Below are positions 25,816-33,343 of a stretch of 64,000 bases of DNA, in pieces (within the stretch, counting starts at the first letter, position 1; every line of letters begins with the position of its first letter). The stretch spans positions 434,001 to 498,000 of the forward strand of contig JBOEGQ010000004.1 in assembly GCA_050633505.1 (NCBI GenBank), given 5' to 3'. The translations under genes were made by a program, and so were the position numbers. The notes beneath the pieces were generated by a model that saw only the letters and a list, made by a program, of their open reading frames with translations, searched no databases and had not been told where the DNA came from. Source of the stretch: UBA1672 sp050633505 (GTDB lineage: Bacteria > Pseudomonadota > Alphaproteobacteria > Micavibrionales > Micavibrionaceae).

Positions 25816-27129
25816 ATGGCAAAAGAAAATTCAAACCAAATGTGGGGCGGACGCTTTGAAGAAAAGCCATCCGACATCATGGAACAGATCAACGCCTCAA
25901 TCAGCATCGATAAACGCATGTGGCGACAGGATATCCGCGGCAGTATTGCGCACGCCACTATGCTTGCCAAGCAAGAGATCATTACCAAGGATGAAGCCGT
26001 ACAAATCGTCAATGGCCTCAATAAGATTGCAGAAGAAATCAAAAATGGCGAATTTGAATTCAAAGCATCACTTGAAGACATTCATATGAATATAGAGGCG
26101 CGCCTGCGTGAACTTATCGGTGATGTGGCGGGCAAACTTCATACTGCACGATCCCGTAATGATCAGGTTGCAACAGATTTTCGTATGTGGACCCGTGACG
26201 CGACCGATGAAATAACCCATTTGATTGAAGACCTGCAAGATGTATTGGAAGATCTGGCAGAAAAACATCATCAGGATATTATGCCTGGCTTCACCCACTT
26301 ACAAGCCGCACAGCCCATCACGCTTGCTATTCATTTAGGGGCTTATGCCTGTATGCTCAACCGTGACAAGTTACGCTTTCTTGATTGCCGCAACCGCTTG
26401 AATAAATGTCCACTTGGTTCTGCGGCACTCGCCGGAACGCCATACCCAATTGATCGAGACTTTACAGCAGAAAAATTAGGATTTGACCGTCCGACGCATA
26501 ATACAATGGATGGTGTTTCCGCACGTGACTTTGCCAACGAGTTCCTATTTTGCGCGGCACAAACAGGCCTGCACCTTTCCCGCTTAGCCGAGGAAATCAT
26601 TATTTGGGCAACCCCACAATTCAACTTCATACAGCTTTCAGATGCATGGAGCACAGGCTCATCCATCATGCCTCAAAAGAAAAATCCAGATGCGGCGGAA
26701 CTTGTCCGTGGCAAAACTGGCCGTCTAAACGGTAACCTGATCCAAATGATGACTGTGTTAAAGGGACTTCCTCTTGCCTATAATAAGGATCTACAGGAAG
26801 ATAAAGAACCTGTATTCGATAGCTTTGATAGCATTTCCCTATGCCTTCAGGCGATGAAGGGTATGTTGGAAAGTGCCACCTTCAATACAGAGGCCATGCT
26901 GGAAAGCGCAGAGATGGGCTATACCACCGCGACGGCCTTGGCTGATTGGCTCGTGATGAACTTGGGATTGCCTTTCCGTGATGCACACCATGCAACAGGT
27001 GCAATTGTGAAAATGGCAGAAAATAAAGGCTGTAAGCTTGACGAGCTTGACTTAGCCGATATGCAGGCCGTAAACGCAGCAATAACAGAAGACATATACT
27101 CAGTTCTTTCCGTTAAGAGAAGATCATAA
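25816..27129 (+). CDS. argH: argininosuccinate lyase, shortened C-terminus
   Basis: ArgH splits argininosuccinate into arginine and fumarate. Family landmarks are MWGGRFEEKPSDIMEQINASI, the SARN-type stretch HTARSRNDQVATD, and the catalytic loop GSSIMPQKKNPDAAEL. The protein stops at 437 residues with DIYSVLSVKRRS, whereas E. coli ArgH (457 aa, from memory) continues with about 28 more residues carrying a conserved Gly-rich tail. The active-site Ser loop is intact. No frame around the stop restores the tail, so this is a real truncation and not an obvious sequencing frameshift. Confidence 0.92.
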   Translation: MAKENSNQMWGGRFEEKPSDIMEQINASISIDKRMWRQDIRGSIAHATMLAKQEIITKDEAVQIVNGLNKIAEEIKNGEFEFKASLEDIHMNIEARLRELIGDVAGKLHTARSRNDQVATDFRMWTRDATDEITHLIEDLQDVLEDLAEKHHQDIMPGFTHLQAAQPITLAIHLGAYACMLNRDKLRFLDCRNRLNKCPLGSAALAGTPYPIDRDFTAEKLGFDRPTHNTMDGVSARDFANEFLFCAAQTGLHLSRLAEEIIIWATPQFNFIQLSDAWSTGSSIMPQKKNPDAAELVRGKTGRLNGNLIQMMTVLKGLPLAYNKDLQEDKEPVFDSFDSISLCLQAMKGMLESATFNTEAMLESAEMGYTTATALADWLVMNLGLPFRDAHHATGAIVKMAENKGCKLDELDLADMQAVNAAITEDIYSVLSVKRRS

Positions 27130-27131
27130 CC

Positions 27132-27536
27132 GTGCAAGATGACAAACCCACACCATCACAAAGCTACCTGAAAGGTGCGAACTCCCTCACACCAAGCCAT
27201 ACGAACCTATGGGAGAGGTTCGGCTATGAGGACAGGCAAAAAGCCAGCAATTTAAATCAAGAATATAGTGGTGGCGGTGGAGAAGGCCTTGTCGAAATGA
27301 TGCTCAGCTTCTCAGAAGGGAAAACATGGCCAAAATGGAACGCCCTGTTTTTTGCCGTGTGCGCACTCATCTATTGCTATATGCACTCATATTCTATTCT
27401 TGGGTCTGTTCTGACCGTTGGTTTTTCCGCGTTTTGTGGTTATGCCATTATCGGTATCGCGGTCGTCGGTGTCGCCCTTGGCATTATGTTCTTGATGATT
27501 TACCTCTTTGCCACCATTGCGGGATGGCTGTTTTGA
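27132..27536 (+). CDS. small membrane protein of unknown function
   Basis: A 134-residue protein starting at GTG 27132, two bases after argH. The first 70 residues are polar (Ser, Thr, Asn, with a GGGGEG run). The last 65 hold two or three hydrophobic helices (ALFFAVCALIYCYMHSYSI and AIIGIAVVGVALGIMFLMI). No signal peptide and no motif was recognised. It ends the arginine gene run before a 100-base gap to arsC. Confidence 0.65.
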   Translation: MQDDKPTPSQSYLKGANSLTPSHTNLWERFGYEDRQKASNLNQEYSGGGGEGLVEMMLSFSEGKTWPKWNALFFAVCALIYCYMHSYSILGSVLTVGFSAFCGYAIIGIAVVGVALGIMFLMIYLFATIAGWLF

Positions 27537-27637
27537 TAAGATACTGACGTACTCGCAGCACTCTTAAAATTAGCGTGAAGTTAAAAGAGAAACCACAGCT
27601 AAAATTTTTGACTTTTTAAGTATTGAGAAAACATAAA

Positions 27638-27985
27638 ATGACGGTAACAATCTATCACAATTCGCGCTGTTCAAAATCAAGACAAACGCTTGACCTTATT
27701 CGGGCGAAAGGTATTGAACCAACGATCATTGACTACCTGAACACTGCGCCCTCTTTCGACGAGTTGCAAAACATCTTTACATCTCTAAATTTGGACAGTG
27801 CACTGCCCATGGTTCGTACAAAAGAAGCCGAATTCACACAGGCGCATTTAGACAAGAATAGTAGCAACAAGGCTCTCCTCAACGGAATTGCAGAGTACCC
27901 AAAGTTATTGGAACGTCCAATTGTGATCACAGAAAAAGGAACGCGGATCTGCCGCCCACCTGAGCTCGTCAACGAAATTCTATAA
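27638..27985 (+). CDS. arsC: ArsC-family arsenate reductase (glutaredoxin type)
   Basis: The 115-residue protein from ATG 27638 has a thioredoxin fold start VTIYHNSRCSKSRQTLDLI with the catalytic Cys11 followed by Ser14, and the C-terminal RPIVITEKGTRICRPPELV. ArsC uses glutathione/glutaredoxin to reduce arsenate. The family includes YffB and Spx relatives that do not reduce arsenate, but the TEKGTRICRPPE end favours ArsC. A TTG at 27623 could add five residues. It stands alone, without ars operon partners. Confidence 0.85.
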   Translation: MTVTIYHNSRCSKSRQTLDLIRAKGIEPTIIDYLNTAPSFDELQNIFTSLNLDSALPMVRTKEAEFTQAHLDKNSSNKALLNGIAEYPKLLERPIVITEKGTRICRPPELVNEIL

Positions 27986-27996
27986 TCACCTTCGCG

Positions 27997-28029
27997 AAAA
28001 AGAAAAGCGCATCAAATATATGATGCGCT
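27997..28029 (-). terminator. rho-independent terminator of the Kazal gene, probably bidirectional
   Basis: AGCGCATCA (28006-28014) pairs with TGATGCGCT (28021-28029) around a six-base loop. On the minus strand the stem is followed by TTTTCTTTTT (28006 down to 27997), so it terminates the minus-strand gene 28061-28426. It also lies just after arsC on the plus strand. Confidence 0.8.
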
Positions 28030-28060
28030 CAATCCATATATTTATAAAATAATACCTGCC

Positions 28061-28426
28061 TTATTGTGGCGCAGAATTCCCACCACCTGATGCAGAGTCA
28101 TCACCCTCGCACGGATGGTCACTGGCCACTGATGTACCAGCAGAATGCGCAGAACATGCATTTGGATAGGTATGATTATCACATCCACATACCGGCTTGT
28201 ATTCTTGTGTACACACTCTTGGCCTTGCACGACATACCCCCGGGTAATCATCATGCCCACAATTTGCGCCAACCGGATAATCACAATATTGCGTATCTGA
28301 ACAATCCTGTCCTGTAAAACCGCCACAAACACTTGGCGTATCTTCCGCCATGGTCGGGCTTACCCATACAAAAGCACCAAGACAGAAAAAGCCAAAAACC
28401 ATAACCGTACGTATAATAAACTTCAT
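28061..28426 (-). CDS. secreted Kazal-type protease inhibitor-like protein
   Basis: ATG 28426 opens a 121-residue protein with a clear signal peptide (MKFIIRTVMVFGFF, core, SPTMA-ED). A Kazal-like motif follows: CTQEYKPVCGCDNHTYPNAC and then AHSAGTSVASDHPC, which matches C-x-P-V-C-G-x-D-x-x-T-Y-x-N-x-C-x-A-x-A-G. A second Cys-rich segment before it (CGGFTGQDCSDTQYCDYPVG) adds extra disulphide potential. Kazal domains inhibit serine proteases. In bacteria such proteins are exported, and the target is unknown. An upstream ATG at 28456 would bury the signal peptide. Confidence 0.88.
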   Translation of the reverse strand: MKFIIRTVMVFGFFCLGAFVWVSPTMAEDTPSVCGGFTGQDCSDTQYCDYPVGANCGHDDYPGVCRARPRVCTQEYKPVCGCDNHTYPNACSAHSAGTSVASDHPCEGDDSASGGGNSAPQ

Positions 28427-28668
28427 AAAATCAATACCTATAATTGTTAAACACATGTCATTGATTACATAGTTTATAATCCGTGCATAGGCATAAAAAT
28501 GAGTTGATTTTTGGTTAAAATACGCACATCGCCCCAGAACCTAATAAACTAAGATATCGGGTGGCACGTTAATCAAACACCATTGTAGTCAGCAAAACGT
28601 TCCACCTATGCCTTACAAATGATTCTCTCCCGTACAACAAACGAGGGGGACATAAGAAAATCAAGATA

Positions 28669-28688
28669 AGGAAATCCGACGATTTCCT
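28669..28688 (+). other. perfect 8-bp hairpin upstream of 28745 gene
   Basis: AGGAAATC (28669-28676), loop CGAC, GATTTCCT (28681-28688). It lies 57 bases before the GTG at 28745 in a 318-base gap (28427-28744), which otherwise shows no gene. It could be a leader structure; no U-run follows directly. Confidence 0.35.
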
Positions 28689-28744
28689 ATGAAATGCATG
28701 CTATGCTCGTCTTATTATTTTCATGTAAGCTAGAAAGTTAAACA

Positions 28745-29386
28745 GTGTGGCCAAACATTAAAAACCTGTTCTTCGTTCTGATCATAATTGTGGGACTTTC
28801 ATGCCGTTTCCTCTATATGCACTATACAAAACAGAACAGCCTGCCGCCAGACAATGCACATCAGATTCCATATTGGCAGGAACCTGTACAACGCAACATG
28901 AGCGGTAATAAAGGAATACTTTTTGGCGCAGGGCAAATCCATTTCAGGGCAAAATACAACCTAACTGCTCGTGTTTTAGGAAAGAAATATTATGAGGATG
29001 GAAAATACGGAAGAATTGCCCCACTAGATCTGGCCTTGGGATGGAAATACATGGCAGAGCCACAGATATATAAAGACATGACATTCATCAATGATGACAG
29101 ACAATATTTCTTTTCCGGCAAAGCCTCCATTCCGACACAACAGGTCTATTTAAACAGCGCCAATGTTCATATCATCCCCGCAACAGAAGATGTCTGGAAA
29201 GAGCTGGTTGCGTTAAAAAAGGAGAACATTGTTACACTTGGTGGATACTTGGTCGACTATAACGAACGCACCCACTCAAACTCTTTTGTTCAAACGTGGG
29301 AAATAAACACCTCTCTAACCCGTTCGGATAGAGGTAAGGATTCATGCGAAATCATCTATGTTACAGATATAAAAATTGAACAATAA
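28745..29386 (+). CDS. membrane-anchored protein of unknown function
   Basis: A 213-residue protein from GTG 28745. One N-terminal hydrophobic segment (NLFFVLIIIVGLSCRFLYM) is an uncleaved anchor or signal. The rest is polar. Segments DLALGWKYMAEP, SANVHIIPATEDVW, KKENIVTLGGYLVDY and DSCEIIYVTDI recall a conserved hypothetical family with a W/SxL-type and C-E-x-x-Y-V ending, but I cannot name it. An in-frame ATG at 28802 would remove part of the hydrophobic segment. No operon partners: the next gene runs on the opposite strand. Confidence 0.6.
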   Translation: MWPNIKNLFFVLIIIVGLSCRFLYMHYTKQNSLPPDNAHQIPYWQEPVQRNMSGNKGILFGAGQIHFRAKYNLTARVLGKKYYEDGKYGRIAPLDLALGWKYMAEPQIYKDMTFINDDRQYFFSGKASIPTQQVYLNSANVHIIPATEDVWKELVALKKENIVTLGGYLVDYNERTHSNSFVQTWEINTSLTRSDRGKDSCEIIYVTDIKIEQ

Positions 29387-29394
29387 GCCCCATA

Positions 29395-30027
29395 TTAATT
29401 CACCTGTTTGGGACTTTGCATTGCCAAATCCAGCGCATGTAAAATATTGACAGTACCTTGCATAATATCTTTCTCATGCGTCCATATATAATCACTAACA
29501 TCAACAATACCTGCCCCTGCAATAGCCAAGGCACCACAATTATCATTCGTAATGTGATTACCACGCGCAAGACATATAATTTCACTTTGTGCACTAAACC
29601 AGCTAATCAATGATGGATCAGCCGCTAAAGAGACATAATCAGCCTTCTGCTCTATCGCATTTTGTGCATCAGAACGACCATCACAAACCAGACCAATAAT
29701 CGCCTTATCCCCCAGCGCAGAACGAACAGAGCTAATATCACCGACCCTATCCAACAACACACCATCGGCACCGAAAGAGTCATGAGATTTATAAACCACA
29801 GCCACCATCCCGTTATCCTGAATAATTGGGATGATATCCCGAAGGCGTTCTTCATTCTCTTTCGAATACAAAAGCTCTACCACCACCATATTCTTTTCAT
29901 AACCAGACCCACGATTAACGGCAAAGGCAAGTTTACGAACCTGACCGATAACATTCAACATGTTCGAAAAGTCATCTATCCGCACATAAATTCCACATGG
30001 TGGGCTTCCAGCCTTGTCGATGCTCAT
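29395..30027 (-). CDS. ThiE-like TIM-barrel protein, divergent
   Basis: The 210-residue protein resembles thiamine phosphate synthase in the order of barrel strands: FGADGVLLDRVGDISSVRSALG (quoted in pieces: GADGVLLDR, SVRSALG), then AIIGLVCDGRSDAQNAIEQKADYVSL. In ThiE these are G-A-D-G-V-H-L-G and I-I-G-x-S-C-H, followed by A-D-Y-v-g-x-G. The H and Q/D of the ThiE active site are replaced (LLDR, CDGR, LAADPS), so catalysis of thiamine phosphate formation is doubtful. Divergent from yejF with 47 bases between starts. Confidence 0.65.
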   Translation of the reverse strand: MSIDKAGSPPCGIYVRIDDFSNMLNVIGQVRKLAFAVNRGSGYEKNMVVVELLYSKENEERLRDIIPIIQDNGMVAVVYKSHDSFGADGVLLDRVGDISSVRSALGDKAIIGLVCDGRSDAQNAIEQKADYVSLAADPSLISWFSAQSEIICLARGNHITNDNCGALAIAGAGIVDVSDYIWTHEKDIMQGTVNILHALDLAMQSPKQVN

Positions 30028-30074
30028 TGTTTATGGTTTCCTTAAATCATCGTAATATCAAATACAGTGTGCTA

Positions 30075-31676
30075 ATGGAAAATATCCTGCAAATCAAGAA
30101 CCTTCATGTTGATTTCAACGCTGGAAAGAGATTCCACGCTGTCAAAGGCGTAAGTTTTGATATTAAAAAAGGGAAAACAACCGCGCTGGTTGGTGAATCC
30201 GGGTCGGGAAAATCGGTAACGGCTCTGTCTGCTATGCGCTTACTTCCCTATCCTATTGCCTCACACCACCCTGATTCTTCGATCCTTTTTAAAGGGGAGG
30301 AACTCTTGGATAAAGGTGAAGGCTATATGCGAACAATTCGCGGACAGAAGATCGGAATAATTTTTCAAGAACCTCAAACAGCCCTAAACCCCCTCCATAC
30401 CATTGAAAAACAAATAATTGAAATCTTAAAAATACATCAAGGTATGGCAAACGAGGCTGCACAAAAACGTGTTCTTGAGCTATTAGATTTAGTCGGGCTT
30501 CCAAGGCTAAAAAATCGCTTAAATGCCTACCCGCATGAACTTTCAGGCGGACAACGACAGCGGATCATGATTGCCATGGCACTGGCGAATAATCCGGATG
30601 TTCTGATCGCAGATGAACCGACGACAGCTCTTGATGTTACAATACAAGCGCAGATTCTAGAGCTTTTGCAAGATTTGCAGAAGAAATTAAATATGGCGAT
30701 ATTGCTGATTACACATGATTTATCAGTGGTTGAAAAAATGGCAGATTATGTATGCGTTATGCGTCATGGTGAAATCGTAGAACAAAAAGAAGCCAAACAG
30801 CTTTTCTCACAACCTGAGCATAGCTATACTAAAAAGCTTCTTTCAACTCGCCCGCAAGGACACGTCCCACCTGCCGATAAAAATGCAGTGCCACTTGTTA
30901 AAGGCAGTGGCGTAAAGGTGTACTTCCCTCATAAGAAAAACTTCTTCGGCAAAATAACAGAACATGTCAAAGCCGTTGATGATATCGATATCACCATCCA
31001 ACGCGGACACACATTGGGTGTCGTTGGAGAGTCCGGCTCAGGTAAGAGTACATTGGGACTTGCGATCCTGAAACTTTTACCCGCGAGAGGCACATTATAT
31101 TTCGGCAATGACAATATTTCACATTATCAGCAACATCATATGCGCCCCTTAAGAAAATCAATGCAAATCGTTTTTCAAGACCCATATGCATCCCTCTCCC
31201 CACGTATGAGTATCTCCCAGATTATTGGTGAAGGACTACAGCTACATCGTCCGACCCTATCCGTAGATGAACGGGAAGACTTAATTATTAAGGCCTTAGA
31301 AGATGTTCACATGTCTCCCGATGTGCGCAACCGCTATCCGCATGAATTCTCAGGTGGGCAACGGCAACGAATTTCAATCGCACGTGCCATGATATTGGCT
31401 CCTGAATTTGTGGTTCTAGATGAACCGACCTCGGCGCTTGATGTCTCTGTACAGGCTGAAATTGTTGATTTATTAAGAGAGCTACAAAAGAAACACAATT
31501 TATCATACATGTTTATAAGCCATGATTTACGCGTCGTACGTGCCATGAGCCATAATGTTTTAGTCATGAAAGACGGTAAAGTTATTGAACATGGCAGTGC
31601 CCAAGAAATTTTTGACACACCAAAAGAAGATTACACAAAAATGCTTCTGAATGCGGCGATGAATTTAAAAGCATGA
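30075..31676 (+). CDS. yejF: peptide ABC transporter fused ATPase YejF
   Basis: YejF carries both nucleotide-binding domains of the YejABEF importer in one chain. The 533-residue protein has two Walker A motifs (VGESGSGKSVTALS near residue 42 and VGESGSGKSTLGLA near 317), two signatures (LSGGQRQRIMIAM and FSGGQRQRISIAR) and two Walker B motifs (LIADEPTTALD and VVLDEPTSALD). The ATG at 30075 is the natural start, since the longer reading has a nonsensical N-terminus. It is 12.7 kb from yejE, outside the transporter operon. Confidence 0.94.
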   Translation: MENILQIKNLHVDFNAGKRFHAVKGVSFDIKKGKTTALVGESGSGKSVTALSAMRLLPYPIASHHPDSSILFKGEELLDKGEGYMRTIRGQKIGIIFQEPQTALNPLHTIEKQIIEILKIHQGMANEAAQKRVLELLDLVGLPRLKNRLNAYPHELSGGQRQRIMIAMALANNPDVLIADEPTTALDVTIQAQILELLQDLQKKLNMAILLITHDLSVVEKMADYVCVMRHGEIVEQKEAKQLFSQPEHSYTKKLLSTRPQGHVPPADKNAVPLVKGSGVKVYFPHKKNFFGKITEHVKAVDDIDITIQRGHTLGVVGESGSGKSTLGLAILKLLPARGTLYFGNDNISHYQQHHMRPLRKSMQIVFQDPYASLSPRMSISQIIGEGLQLHRPTLSVDEREDLIIKALEDVHMSPDVRNRYPHEFSGGQRQRISIARAMILAPEFVVLDEPTSALDVSVQAEIVDLLRELQKKHNLSYMFISHDLRVVRAMSHNVLVMKDGKVIEHGSAQEIFDTPKEDYTKMLLNAAMNLKA

Positions 31677-31783
31677 CCGCTTTTTGATTTTTTCCTTTGC
31701 TTTAAAACCCAAAAATGTTAAGACTTTCGCAACTCCTAGTGGGTTAAACTTAATTTTAAACTATTTAGAAAGAGGTGAGCACT

Positions 31784-31990
31784 GTGGTCAGTGTGAACGT
31801 ACGTGATAACAATGTCGACCAGGCTTTGCGTGTTCTTAAAAAGAAGATGCAACGTGAAGGTATCTTCCGTGAGATGAAGCTTCGTCGTCATTACGAAAAA
31901 CCATCTGAGAAGAAGGCACGCGAAGAGTCTGAGGCTATTCGTCGTTGTCGCAAGATGGAACGTAAACGTCGCGACCGTGACGGATATTAA
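31784..31990 (+). CDS. rpsU: 30S ribosomal protein S21
   Basis: The 68-residue basic protein MVSVNVRDNNVDQALRVLKK (GTG start) followed by MKLRRHYEKPSEKKAREESEA is S21, the small-subunit protein near the mRNA anti-Shine-Dalgarno region. The start is GTG 31784, where AGAGGTG ends 6 bases before it. The longer GTG start at 31775 overlaps the SD and is rejected. The gene is single, with a strong terminator after it. Confidence 0.95.
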   Translation: MVSVNVRDNNVDQALRVLKKKMQREGIFREMKLRRHYEKPSEKKAREESEAIRRCRKMERKRRDRDGY

Positions 31991-32021
31991 TATTTTCCGC
32001 ACTCGGTCTTAAAGAATACAA

Positions 32022-32057
32022 AAACTGCTGTCATTTTACCGTGACAGCAGTTTTTTT
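32022..32057 (+). terminator. rho-independent terminator after rpsU
   Basis: AAACTGCTGTCA (32022-32033) pairs exactly with TGACAGCAGTTT (32042-32053) around an eight-base loop, and a T-run continues to 32057. Confidence 0.92.
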
Positions 32058-32121
32058 GTACTTATATTTATTGTACAAGATATGCTAGAATAACGCGTTA
32101 CTGATAAAAAGGCATTGTCAT

Positions 32122-33324
32122 ATGATCAAAACACCATTGATTCTCACTTTATTCGCTTTTCTGTTTACCTTATCTGCCGCCGTTGAATCACATGCACAAA
32201 GCAATAGTGCAAAAAATAAAGGCACAGAATGGGAATATCATGAATCGATCACAGGTGTTTTTGAAACAAAATTCCCTCAAAAATATAAATATAAAATATT
32301 TCCTTTTCAATTTAACCAAGACACTGTTGCTTTTTCCGCAGAAATTGCATCAACCCTTGACGGGGCAACGGGTACAAAGGAAAAAAGCATCTTAATCAAG
32401 TCTGTACAGACTTTTGGTACCGAACTCGCCGGAATTACCGCAAAAAAAGCATTACAAAGAGCCGCAGACAGATATGTCAGATCCGCAGAATCCATTGGTG
32501 GTGCCGTCATTACCAATGAAAATATAAAATTCAATGGGTTTCTAGGAAAAAACATCTATATATCATACAGCGATAAAGGCGAAAAAATCGGCCTGCGTAT
32601 TATGATTTACATGACCAATTACGCGAAAGTAGAGCTTGTTCTAACAGGACCGGCAAACACGATGTATTCCTATCGCTCCGACGATTTCTTTAACTCAGTC
32701 AAACTATTTGACGGTGTTACAAAGCTCTCTAAAGAAGATCAACAAAAAGGATTGGGCTTCGGATGGGATGAGCATATATCTCCGAATAGTGTGTTCACCG
32801 TAAGACTTCCACCAAAAAGCTCGGACTATACACCTGAAGCACCGAGATTTCATGCAACGCCCTCACAAGAAAAAATGAGTTTTGTAATCGTAGATCCGGT
32901 TATTAACGAAAATGTATTCTACAATGTGGCATCCTATGTTGGAAAGAATTCTTATAAGCGAGAAAGTGCATTAAAGGCTCTATTTGCCAATCATGTATCA
33001 CGGTTTATCGAAAATGCCAAAATGAGTGACTTAAATGTTGAGCAATTCGAAGAAGATGACGGAACACAGGTCATAAGAACAAAAATCATTATTACCCCAA
33101 AGAGAAGTCTACCCTACATCAATGCGATCTTTTTTGAGATACGTTACAAGGGTAATACAATGGTAATCCAAGAGTTCTTATGTGGCCCAAAACATAATCC
33201 TTCTCGTATCCATCACACCATGTTTTCTCAACTAAAATTCCATCCTGAGAAATACAAACCGATTCAGCCTAAGGCAAAGAAAATACCAGAAGAAAAAGAA
33301 GAAGAGTCTACCGAAAGCCAATAA
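32122..33324 (+). CDS. secreted two-domain protein of unknown function
   Basis: A 400-residue protein with a signal peptide (MIKTPLILTLFAFLFTLSA, cut near SHA-QS). Two halves look like a duplicated domain: WEYHESITGVFETKFPQKYK with FNQDTVAFSAEIA at the N-terminal half, and WDEHISPNSVFTVRLPPKS with SQEKMSFVIVDPV at the C-terminal half. The tail is Lys/Glu-rich (KKIPEEKEEESTESQ). No family recognised. It is flanked by rpsU and the convergent pepP. Confidence 0.7.
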   Translation: MIKTPLILTLFAFLFTLSAAVESHAQSNSAKNKGTEWEYHESITGVFETKFPQKYKYKIFPFQFNQDTVAFSAEIASTLDGATGTKEKSILIKSVQTFGTELAGITAKKALQRAADRYVRSAESIGGAVITNENIKFNGFLGKNIYISYSDKGEKIGLRIMIYMTNYAKVELVLTGPANTMYSYRSDDFFNSVKLFDGVTKLSKEDQQKGLGFGWDEHISPNSVFTVRLPPKSSDYTPEAPRFHATPSQEKMSFVIVDPVINENVFYNVASYVGKNSYKRESALKALFANHVSRFIENAKMSDLNVEQFEEDDGTQVIRTKIIITPKRSLPYINAIFFEIRYKGNTMVIQEFLCGPKHNPSRIHHTMFSQLKFHPEKYKPIQPKAKKIPEEKEEESTESQ

Positions 33325-33343
33325 CATTCCTCAAATACAAACT

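Noticed and set aside
27090..27160. Frameshift that would restore the ArgH tail
   Set aside because: Other frames in this stretch meet early stops and show no Gly-rich ArgH tail.
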